Part shown: positions 1 through 9,409 of the stretch, one piece after another | Layout of the letters: the number at the start of each line of letters is the position of its first letter | How positions within the stretch are numbered: position 1 is the first letter of the stretch | NCBI GenBank assembly: GCA_033557465.1 | Contig: CM066043.1 | Span: 81,436,662-81,500,661, forward strand | Source of the DNA: Ichthyophis bannanicus | Lineage: Eukaryota; Chordata; Amphibia; Gymnophiona; Ichthyophiidae | Length of the DNA: 64,000 nt | Reading direction: 5' to 3' | Made by a program: the position numbers and the translations under genes | Notes under the pieces: generated by a model | The model's database searches: none | Told to the model about the DNA's origin: nothing | What the model saw: only the letters and a program-made list of their open reading frames with translations

Positions 1-780
1 TTAAACATTTTTTTTGCAATAATGTTTATACACATCAAAAATTGTAGCAGTTTAATTATGCAGCCTGGGAATTTAGTATAAAACATACCATCCTCTGACA
101 CTACACACTGGACCAGCACAGTATTTAATGCAAATATATATTCTGCAAAAGACAAAGGAAATCTAAAGTGATCATATCTGCCAAGGAGCAAAAAAAAAAA
201 AAAAGAAGTGAAAATCATAGGAGCAGTTCATAACACCAAAATAAAATTACTATAACTAATTTTATTTTGTAATTTAAACTGCTGTGGCTTTCACTTTTTC
301 TTTTCAAACATATATTCTGCATCCAAAGAAGCCCCTTCTCCCAGCAATGGGTGCCTAGCAGAACTAGAACATTTCCCACAGAACTCAACATACCAAAAAT
401 AATTTCTGATTCTGGTGTCATCTCAGTTAAGTGCAATAGAAACCTTCACCAGTACTGGACATATTGTGAAGTGATACTCAGGACCTATAGAGAAAATCGA
501 CCATACCATAACAGCATCAACTTCCAAAACTCGCACAAGGAGCCTGCCCAGAAAAAAGCAGCTCCGTTGATATTACAATGGGCCCTAGAACATCCATGTA
601 GCTAGTCAAAAAACTGAACAAGCTGGATTACTACAGATCCCTACATAGAAACGCCATGCTAACAGAACACACAGCCTCAGCCACACATATGCAAAACAGA
701 GATAGATCTTTAAACAACTAAAAACAGACATATGTAGACAAAAATTAAACTTAAACCCAAAAAAGCCAGATTCTGCATCA
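1..780. other. unassigned AT-rich DNA
   Basis: No coding homology, tRNA or clear repeat boundary was recognised. The short open frames on both strands are low in complexity and match no family I know. There is a short A-run near 189-204. Confidence 0.5.
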
Positions 781-1260
781 GTGACATAGCATGGGCAGAT
801 TTTTTGGGTGGGGGCATGGGCTTTCACCTAGAACACCAACATTCGAGGGTAGCCCACTGCCGCCCCTCTCCGGGACCTGCAGCAGTGACAGTAACATTAA
901 TACACAGCCCTCATCCAAATCTTCTGATGCTGTGCTTTGACAAGCAGCTTCCAACCGCATGCAAACAGGAAGCCTGCATGAAAGGTGGCGGACGTGGCGG
1001 GTCACAGCGCAGTGTCGGAGGCTTTAGGTAAGCACCGTGTTTTAATGTCATTACTGGTGCTGCAGGTCTCTGAGAAGGGTGTCAGTGGCAGCAACAGCGG
1101 GGGCAGGAATAAGGGTTTACCTAGGGTGGGTCATATTGTTAAATAGGCCCTGGGCCTGGGACTAACACATGTATGGGCACCGAGCAGTAGGAACGTTGAC
1201 CCTGCCTCTCAATCGACTGCTCTGCTGCTGCTGCTGATTGGGCTGGTCTGATGCTAGAGT
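781..1260. repeat. possible decayed hairpin MITE
   Basis: The stretch around 1010-1045 (motif TTTAGGTAAGCACCGTG) and around 1115-1135 (ACCTAGGGTGGGTC) resembles positions 20549-20567 and 20647-20663 of the well-bounded MITE at 20347-20681. A possible right end GGCCCTG lies near 1146-1152. No target duplication was found and the left end is unclear, so this is a weak call for an older relative of that family. Confidence 0.3.
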
Positions 1261-1639
1261 GGAGGGGCCGTGGCCCACCCTTGGCTACACTCCTGCATGC
1301 AATACGACACCAGGAAAATAAAAAGTGATGCATATGCCTCTGTAAAGACAGGACATGTAAATGACAAAAAAGGACATTATTCCAATCACGAAATTGAAAA
1401 TAAAATACATTTTTCTGCCTCTGTTGATTGGTTATTTTATCCTCTAGTCATGTTGATCTCAGTCACTGGTTTCAGCTTTCGTCTGTCTTCTCTTGACTCA
1501 CTTTCTAAGGTCTCCAGCCCTTCTGCCACTGCTCTCCCCTCCTTCAATTCCTTATATCTCTGACTTTTATCTTTTCCTTTCAGTTTTCTTTCATTTACTT
1601 TTCTCTCTCTCATCTCAGATTTTACTCCATCCATTTTAA

Positions 1640-2420
1640 CTTACCATCCAGTCCTCAATCCCCCCTCGATACTTCAACCCTTAACATAGTCCTCTACTTC
1701 CTCAACCTCTTATTCCCCCCAGTCTTTTACTCTCCCCTTTCTCTCTTTCTCTACCTTCGTCCAGCATCTCTCCCCTTTTCTCCTCTCTTATGCAGTGCCT
1801 CTCCCCTCTCTCTCCTCCATCCAACACCTCAGCCCACCTTGTCCATCATTCCCCTCTCCCTATTCCTGCCCCATGTTAAATATAACCCCTTTTCTCTCCC
1901 TTCCTCTATGTACAGAATCTCCCCATATCCCATGTCCAGCATTTCACCTCTTCTCCTTCCCCCCCCTAGTATTTCCTTCTAACTCTCTTCTCATCCGCCC
2001 CCCAATTCAGGAGTTCACCATCTCTCCTCTCTTTTTCCCTCCCCCTGTGTCCAGCATCTCCCCCCAGTCCCAGAATCTCTCCTTTTTCTTCCATCCCCCC
2101 TCCATGTCCAGTATTTGTCCTTTCTCCCCTATGTTCCCCCCCACATCCAGCATCTGCCCTTTTCTCTTATGTCCCCCCATCATGCCCAGCATCTGCCCTC
2201 CAGGCCTCCTGTGGCAACCATCTGCCCTCTGCCCCCCATCCCATGGCCAGCATCTGTCCTTTGCCTCCCCCCTTTGGCCACAGTATGCCCTCTCTCCCCT
2301 CTCCCTCTCCATAGCCAGCATTTGTCCCCTTGCTCCCCTCATCAGTGTCAAGCATTTATCCCACTGTCCCACTTGTGTCCTGCATCTAGCTCCCTGACCC
2401 CCCATGTGCAGCATCTGACA
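1640..2420. repeat. pyrimidine-rich imperfect minisatellite
   Basis: An imperfect tandem array of roughly 35-50 bp units of the type CCAGCATCTGYCCTTTCTCC followed by C-rich spacers. The + strand is almost entirely pyrimidine. The open frames across it are artefacts of biased composition. Its setting (C-rich array, then unique sequence ending in GGCCAGCCCTG near 2899-2909) resembles the hAT-like copies at 34-49 kb, but no 8-bp duplication was confirmed. Confidence 0.6.
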
Positions 2421-2914
2421 TTTACCTTCGCCGTTATTGCCAATGTCCAATTTGATCTTGCTCCCTTTCTGCTGCCGCTGCCTTTCTTGATGTTGGCAGC
2501 AGCGGCAATTTAAAGCAAAAAAGAAAAAGGGCAGGGTCTTCAAGGCTCTGGCATGCTTGTAAGTCCCTGTTGGTTCCATCCCTCTGATGTGAAAGGGGGT
2601 GGGACCTTCAGGGCTTTACAAGCGCACCAGAGGTTTGAAGGCTCCATGCTTGAGCTTCTCCCCCTCTAATAGTTTATAGCCTGCCGCCGCCACTGCTCGT
2701 CCACTAATCTGCGTCATCAGCAGCTGCAGCAGCAGGGGGAGTGATGCCACTGCTTCCGGCCTGAGAGAAGCAGTGAAGGTGAGGCCTCCTATGGCATTGT
2801 CGCCGGGGCCTGCAGTGGGATATTTATTTTGTGCAGGTAGTATGAGGACTGAAGTGGCATGGGATCATGTGCGGGCAACATGCCCTCAAATGCCTAAGGC
2901 CAGCCCTGTTTACC

Positions 2915-3240
2915 CTTCAAGAAAGTGATTAATTTATCGTAGTCCAGAAACATGAAACTATTCCCTTGATATTCGATCAGGCACTTATGCTGAAATTTGA
3001 GAACAAAATTAGCTCTTGGGGACTGATAAAGCCTGAACTAAATGCTTTGATCTGGGGGAGATAGAGGTAGCACTTCCTCCCCAAAATCCCCAATGACCCA
3101 TCTCGAAGGATTGTCAGCATGTATACCACATAAGCATCTATAGGTCCAGCCTCAGATTATAGAACTGATGCTGCAGGGTCTGTGCTGCCTGTAGTCTTTC
3201 ATTTCTTCACTATGAGGTACGTGCAATATGTCAGAAGAAA
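2915..3240 (-). pseudogene. L1 ORF1 C-terminal fragment
   Basis: Read on the minus strand, about 3007 down to 2918 encodes LKFQHKCLIEYQGNSFMF followed by a YDKLITFL-like end. This matches the conserved C-terminal domain of L1 ORF1p, the RNA-binding chaperone of L1 LINEs (family pattern: KFPCKC..., a Tyr/Phe-rich strand, then Q/KL..FL). The segment just upstream (3010-3240) resembles 6090-6240, which lies next to another ORF1 piece. No start codon or complete frame is present. Together with 4480-4740 it may be one L1 copy split by the L2 tail at 3385-4180. Confidence 0.6.
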
Positions 3241-3384
3241 AGACCTCAAGGTTTCATTTTTAAAAACAGCCTTTATTTATGGCATGTTCAAAGCCAAGCA
3301 GTAAACTTGAGAATAAAAGAAAGAACTGCCAAATGAAAAAGCAGGAAAATAAAAGAAACAAATGTCCCCAGAAAAGCAATCAAC

Positions 3385-4180
3385 ACTACTAGTACCACTA
3401 CTAATCATTTCTATAGCGCTACAAGGGGTATGCAGCACTGTACATAGAGATGGAAGACACCGTCCCTGCTCATCAGAGCTTACAATCTAATCAAGATGAA
3501 AAAACAGGGACTAGAGTACGGCAAGATACACATACACAAGAGAATGAGGAGCATGAAGATCCAAAAGTAGCCTCTAGGAGGTGGGTCTTCAGCTTGGACT
3601 TGAATAGGGCTAGAGAAGGAGCCCGACGCACTGACTCAGGTAGTTTATTCCAGGCATATGGAGCAGCAAGGTGGAATGAATGAAGTTTGGAGTTGGCAGT
3701 GGCAGAGAACGGCACAGATAAAAGGGATCTGCCACAGGAGCGGAGTTCCCGAGGAGGAGTGTAGAATGAGCTAAGAGGAAAGGTGATGAGGAGCCTCAGA
3801 ATGAATATGCACTTGTAGGCAGGTAGAAAGAAGTTTGAACTGGATGTGGAAATGGATAGGGAGCCAGTGAAGTGGCTTGAGAAGAGGGGTTACATGAGTT
3901 TAGCGAATCTGGAGGAAGATAAGCCGTGCAGCTGAGTTTTGAACAGATTGAAGGGGAGAGAGATGATTCAGAAGGAGTCCAGTGAGTAGCAGGTTACAAT
4001 AGTCATGATGGGAGGTGACTAGTGAGTGGATGAGAGTCTTACTAGAATTTTGTCAATATTATAGAGAAAAAAGTGACAAGTTTTAGCTATCTGTTGGATG
4101 TGTGCAGAGAAAGAGCGAGCAGAGTCAAAGATGACCCCAAGGTTGCAAGTATTTAGTAATGAGAGAATCCAGTGTCACCA
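3385..4180 (-). mobile_element. L2-type LINE 3' end
   Basis: The minus-strand frame at 3715-3491 encodes the extreme C-terminus typical of L2/Jockey-group LINE reverse transcriptases: SFHLAAPYAWNKLPESVR, then SLALFKSKLKTHL. The 3' untranslated tail follows, with a GCTCTGATGAGCAGGGAC-like block and a repeated GTAGT/ACTACT tract near 3385-3420. The upstream part (3720-4180) is non-coding through decay. A paralogue lies at 16135-17400. Only the end of the element is present, as expected for a 5'-truncated insertion. Confidence 0.75.
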
Positions 4181-4479
4181 TCCCATAGTAAATAATAGCC
4201 CAAACAAATAGGAAACAATATAGAAAAAATATATGCATTAATATAGATCAAGATGGAGAAGCTAGGAGTTATCACCAATAGAACAGCAATCAAAGATGTG
4301 CTCTTCCTGCACAATTTTGTCACTTCAAAATACGATCAATTATGAGCACTCAAAAATATGTAATTTAACAAAAGAAATGCTCCCAAATGAAGCACTCCAG
4401 GCTGCAGTATTAGAAACTGCATATGCTTTTTACAAATAAAAGCTCCCAAAGCCTGTAAAACAATTTCAGCATCTAATTC

Positions 4480-4740
4480 AAGTTCAACTAAATTATAAGC
4501 CAATTTGGGCAGGGAGATAACTCATATACTTGAATGTATAACTTGCCTTGAGCTCTGATTTGAAAGAAGGAAAGTAATTCTATATCCAAATCCGGTCCCT
4601 GTCTTGGATTGAGTGCCAAGGTTGCAGCAAGAGTTGAAGGAACGGCCAGTCTCTCCTCCTCTGGCTCTAAGAAAGCTACAAGATTAAGTTTATCCTCCAA
4701 AATAGGGAACAGCTCTGTTTTAAAGCCTATGACATTTTTT
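4480..4740 (-). pseudogene. L1 ORF1 central fragment
   Basis: The minus frame at 4700-4488 contains LNLVAFLEPEEERLAVPSTL and then ALNPRQGPDLDIELL. This lines up with the L1 ORF1p segment usually reading LNxxxFLExSxEExxxRATLLVxFxLxxDRDWIL. Frames are broken upstream. It lies just downstream of the CR1 endonuclease remnant and is probably the 5' part of the L1 piece whose C-terminus is at 2915-3010. Confidence 0.5.
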
Positions 4741-4874
4741 TCTCTTGCATGGGGATAAGTAATAGATCTTTGAAATTGGGGAAAAGCACTGAGATGGAGC
4801 TTTTAATATTCCAGCTATGACAAACATCTCTAAGTGAAATCAATGGAATCCCAGAAAAATGTATTAATTGCAAA

Positions 4875-5842
4875 TTATGATGCCTTACTAGTTTTGAGAC
4901 TTTCAACCTTAGATCTAAAATTCATATTTTCACAAATTACAGCTTTTTGAAAGTTAAAAGGTAGTACTGTGGATTTTCTTACTGTCCCTCCTCTATTTAT
5001 TAAATCAAACACAATCATGCTATGATCACTATTGCCAAGTGGCCCCAACACCCTTATCTCTTGCACCAGATTTTGTGTTCCACTAAGGACTAGGTCCAAA
5101 ATGACTTCCCCTCTAGTCAGTTCATGAACCAGCTGCTCCAAGAAGCAGTCATTTATTTCATCTAGAAACTTTATCTCTCTAGCATGTCCTGCCGTGACAC
5201 TGACCCAGTCAATACTGCAGTAATTGAAATCACCCATTATTATTACCGTTCTGTAACTTTTGTTAGTTTCCCTGATTTCTTTGAGCATTTCATCATCCAT
5301 TAATTCATACTGGCCAGGTGCTCAATAGTACACCCCCACTACCATCACCTTCCCCTTCCCCTTTTTACATAGAATTTTAATCCATAGAGATTCTACAGTG
5401 AATTTTTTTTCCTGCAAAAACTAATCCTTTTTGATTCAATGCCCTCTCTAACATAGCGTGCAACCCCTCCACCAATTTTATTTGCTCTATCATTATGATA
5501 TAGTTTGTACCCAGATATCATAGTGGCCCACTGGTTGTCCTCCTTCCACCATGTCTCTGAGATACCAATCATATCTAACCTCTCATTTAGTGCTATATAT
5601 TCTAACTCTCCCATCTTATTTTTTAGACCTCTAGTATTTGCATACAAGCTTTTTAGAAGCTGTATTTTATTCATATTAATCTGGCTATCTGCAGGCAGGG
5701 GTAATTTGGAATCTTTAAGCTCTGTCTGCTCTGTACTTAAGGGCATTTGGGCTACTTTTGTCTTTATTGGAACCTCTCTGCTGATATGCCCTAACTTCAT
5801 TCTTTTGCTAGTATCCTTCAAGGATCCATTGTTCCGAACCAT
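4875..5842 (-). pseudogene. CR1-clade LINE endonuclease domain (broken)
   Basis: Two minus-strand frames encode successive parts of the apurinic-type endonuclease at the start of CR1 ORF2, which nicks target DNA for target-primed reverse transcription. The first (5842-5393) has LYANTRGLKNKMGELEY and DMIGISETWW, then GYKLYHNDR and GGGVARYVREG. The second (5300-4875) has VIIMGDFNYCSIDWV, LVHELTRGEVILDLVLS and GNSDHSMIVFDL. The metal-binding and catalytic signature residues (N of the ANTRG motif, E of SETW, the GDFN motif, SDH) are visible. A frameshift or stop near 5300-5400 separates the halves. No reverse transcriptase follows, so this is a fragment. Confidence 0.85.
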
Positions 5843-5879
5843 GTGCTCTTGGGTGACTGTCAGCTCTCCCCTATTAGCT

Positions 5880-6089
5880 GCTATCTAGTTTAAAAGCATA
5901 ATAGAAAGAGACCGGTCCAAGCCTACCATGACCTTCCAAATCTCTTTCTCATTCTTCCTCCTCTTCTGGATCTTCAGAGCAGTCATACCCTAGCATCACA
6001 GACTTCTCTTCTCTTGGTCTCCCTCTGCCATTGCAATGACTTCAGCATGGGTGGTGCAAGTGGTTTGGGTTATGCAAGGTCTGCTGAGG
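5880..6089. other. unassigned spacer
   Basis: Short T/C-rich spacer between the CR1 endonuclease remnant and an L1 ORF1 remnant. No feature was recognised. Confidence 0.4.
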
Positions 6090-6440
6090 AAAGTCACTCA
6101 TCAGGAATTGAGCAATATGTTCTGATCTGAGGGAGACAGGAGCAACACTTCTCTCTCAAACTCCCCAGTGACTTTATAGGTTTAGCGACAGATGCCACAG
6201 GCTGTGTCCTGGCTCAAGCCTTACATTTCTTCACCATAAAGTAAGTGCAATAGAAAAGAAATGGGTCAGGCACCAGGAACTAAGCAGGATACTGCTGCTT
6301 CTAATGAGCTGTCTTGGGCTCTCCAAGATCCAATCTTTATCACGATTTAACACAAAGATATCCAGGAGAGTAACCCCAGTTACCTGTTCTTCTTGCGTTG
6401 TCTTGAGGAATTGGGTGAAATCCAAAGACTGGCCTCCCCT
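6090..6440 (-). pseudogene. L1 ORF1 fragment
   Basis: The minus frame at 6425-6231 encodes MDFTQFLKTTQEEQVTGVTL followed closely by DKDWIL. This is a good match to the conserved L1 ORF1p segment (FLE..., RATLLV, DRDWIL). The downstream part to 6090 resembles 3010-3240, so the two loci are probably copies of the same L1 family. Confidence 0.65.
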
Positions 6441-6479
6441 GCTGATCCCCGATTTTCTTCAGAATCTCTAAATGATGGC

Positions 6480-6645
6480 AAATAATAGATTTTAGAGAAA
6501 GGAGATGTAGAGGAGAATTTTAGAAGGGATGTCCAAGTGCAATCTGGGACATCTAAGCTAGAATGCCTGAAAAAAAGCAGGCCTGTCCAGGTACAGACAT
6601 GATTTCACAAACGTCTGTGGGGCGTCTACATGGACATCCCCAGAA
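6480..6645. repeat. dispersed MITE-like repeat, left part (interrupted)
   Basis: Contains GGACATC-rich sequence comparable to 60360-60520. With 12062-12535 it seems to form one copy of the dispersed repeat seen whole at 60270-61035. DIRS element A would be inserted in the middle. Boundaries are approximate. Confidence 0.45.
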
Positions 6646-6805
6646 AGCACAGTTACTTACCTGTAACAGGTGATCTCTGGGAACAGCAGGAATAAGTCTT
6701 CACATATAGGTACGTCGGTACCGACGGAGTCTGCGCGGGAACGCTTCCCAGCGTCCAATCAAAGAGCTTTTGGAAGCATCCCACCACGCCTGCGTGCTGC
6801 TTTCC
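6646..6805. repeat. DIRS A left inverted terminal repeat
   Basis: Begins AGCACAGTTACTTACCTGTA and is the inverse of 11901-12061 over most of its length (shared blocks include the CATATxxGTACGTCGGTACCGAC region and the GCGTCCAATCAAAGAGCTTT region). The outer end is defined by the junction copied in the internal complementary region. Confidence 0.85.
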
Positions 6806-6914
6806 TGCCTTTCCCAACTGCCTCTCCTCAGTTAAGTTTTAAAGCTGAGACAAAGAGAGAGAGAGAGGAAAGGAAAGATAGATAGAGATACAACTCCTGG
6901 GGAGGTGGGTGGGT

Positions 6915-7006
6915 TGTGAAGACTTATTCCTGCTGTTCCTGCTGTTACAGGTAAGTAACTGTGCTATCTCCAGGAACAAGCAGGAATGAGTCTTCACATA
7001 TGGGGA
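6915..7006. repeat. DIRS A internal complementary region
   Basis: The first half (6915-6965) is the reverse complement of the left outer end, with a short deletion. The second half (6966-7006) is the reverse complement of the right outer end, meeting at TAGCACAG/TCTCCAGG. In DIRS elements this region templates joining of the two ends during synthesis of the circle. It sits downstream of the coding region, as expected for a minus-strand element. Confidence 0.85.
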
Positions 7007-7858
7007 CTCCCAAGCTGAGATGCCTGGAGTCCCAGCATGTCATAGGTTGGAACATGCTATCCCCCACAACAGCAGGCATCCTGAGGATGGAGGGTAGGAG
7101 TTGAAGAGAGAAAGGTGCTGTGGAACAGTTAACCTATCATAGGATTGCAGACAAGGAGTCCATATGTGGATGATAATTGTCATTAATGATATTGCAAAGA
7201 AAAAATATTGCAATATGGACCTCCCCTAACAGGACTTCAGAGAAGTATGGAGGTTCATGGGATCTACTGGGGAACCCAGTAGAGGAACCTCGAGAAGGAC
7301 CTCACTGTAGTGGAGGTAGTAACCCTGTACGAAAAGCAATGGAGGTCAGAATCCTGAAAGGTAACAGGTAACCCCAGTAGGAAAAACTGGGGTAGTACAA
7401 AAACGGTGGGCCTTCAGCGGAAGGCTTTATGATAAAAGCCGAACTCTTTTGCAGCAGAGTGGCTCACTCTTAGGAACAAAAAGAGAGAGGCTAACCAATT
7501 TGGACAAACAGGCCCAGTCCTTGTGGGGAGAAAGGGTATGGGAACCCCTTGTATCCCAAAAGAAAGGACAACGCCGGAGGCGCTAGAGCCTTTGATTAGC
7601 TGAAGATCCGCAATGTCTCTCCTAACTGAGGTCAGCTGGGAGAGATATTGGAACATGGAGAGCTTCAGGGGTACCTAACCTTAAGGTTATGGTAGGTGTT
7701 AACTACCACGGAAATGGTTGTGAGTATAGGACCCTAAAACATGCTGGATAGCATAAGTATGGGTAAAGCCCATCTGTCAGAATCATATAGCTATAGGAGC
7801 CTCGACAGTCAGGTAGATAAAGCAGAATACATATCTACCGATAGTAAAATATCTCAAC

Positions 7859-7910
<52 letters not shown>

Positions 7911-9409
7911 TATAGATATATGAGAATATATCTATAGTGAGATATGAAGGGCATAAAATACACACAAATGATAGACATAGACATCTGTAAGATGTGTGCT
8001 ATAGGTATGAATATATAGGCCTCTATATGGAAGTCTGCAAAGAAGCAGACAGAGATATGCCTACAAAAAGGTATTCACATAGGAAAATGTGGAGAGGAAA
8101 GATTCATCTAATAACAAGAAGGTGGAACCTACTTGAGAAGATATATAGAGAATCAATTCCCACCGGTTATGGCTACAGGGATGCTAGGTAGTAGAATAAC
8201 CAGGATGGTTACGTGAAAAGCAGAGGATGATATCAGTCTGCAGCCAGCAAGTCCGGAGTATTCTAGAACTCTAGCATGGTAAGTGAACAGAAGACGCATA
8301 GGAATGAGATACCATGCTGACCTGTTTAAGGGCAAAAAGGTATCATGCGTTCTTACCATGAGGACGAGCTGGAAGGAGAAAACATATTCCCTATTGGAAA
8401 TACTATGGACCAAAACAGGGAATTAGAAACTCCTTAAGCTTTCACGTAAGAGGAGGCCTATGTCCTTTATATTAAAAGGAGAACTTTTCTAGTCATGGGA
8501 GACATGACTGAAAAAGCCTTTTTCAACCATCTAGTATAGCTGTTGGAGAAAAAGCCCCCCATGCTCTCTAGCAAGGGCCCATAGTGGAGAGCTTCTCTGT
8601 AGAATTGCAGAGAGCATGATGCAGGAGAATGAGGAGATAGAACTGGCTGCAGGAGAGCCAGTACCTATGTCAACTATGCTGCCAAACCCAGGGGAATGGA
8701 GATGGCAGAAAGAGAAGACAATCCAACAAGCTTGTAGTGAAAAAATTCCCAAGACAGATGACAGCACTGACTTGGAGCCACTACTAAGACCAGACAGAAT
8801 GTTAGTGGAGGACAAATCTGGTTGCTGGTGGACAAGAACCAGTGGTCCAAACATTAAGGCTCCTGCATTGGCAGCTGCTGGCCAGACAGCAGAAGAATGG
8901 TATTGTTTAAAAACAGAAAGAACAGACAAAACAAGAGTAGAAAACTCTGGACGTGTCTGATGAACTGCTTCAAAGTAAGATTGAAAAAGAGGAGTCAACT
9001 CAGAGAAGAGAACTCCGCACTGGAAAAGTAAGAAAACTAGAGAGGCTGAAGAAAAAGCCCTCCAGTGAAGCAATACCGCTCTTACAGAGGAAAAACCTGG
9101 TAAGAGGGTAAAGAGAATGGAGCTGAAGAAAACTTACAAAGTAGTAAGTTTATAGAAAGGAAAAAAGACATGCTGGCACAGGAAACTATCATTTGATAGT
9201 GGATAGACCTCTTTCCCTAGCAGGAAAAGAGGAGAACCTGTGACCTAGAAGCATGAACATCCTGACAGCTCATAGAACATAGAAAGAATGGATGTCTTTC
9301 GGGAAGAGATCCATGTTTAGGATTTAGAATGACAGCAGTGGATTGCCTCTATTGAGAAGAAGCAACTGCAGATTCTAATCCCAAGAGTCACAAGCATCTG
9401 ATGGATTGA
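7007..9409. other. non-coding internal region of DIRS A
   Basis: Replaces the pol and recombinase genes of an autonomous DIRS element. None of the frames shows reverse transcriptase (LDLKDAY, YxDD), RNase H or tyrosine recombinase motifs. A TA dinucleotide run lies at 7859-7909. The rest is purine-rich, with frequent GGAAxxxGG words. Its origin is unknown: captured sequence or extreme decay of pol are both possible, but the intact gag next to it argues against simple decay. Confidence 0.6.
7859..7909. repeat. (TA)n microsatellite
   Basis: About 24 uninterrupted TA units, inside DIRS A. The open frames reading YIYIYI on both strands are products of the repeat. Confidence 0.95.

Noticed and set aside
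1795..2579. Long overlapping open frames on both strands (200 and 190 codons)
   Set aside because: They lie in a pyrimidine-rich minisatellite. The proteins are Pro/Ser/Leu or Gly/Glu-rich by composition and show no domain.
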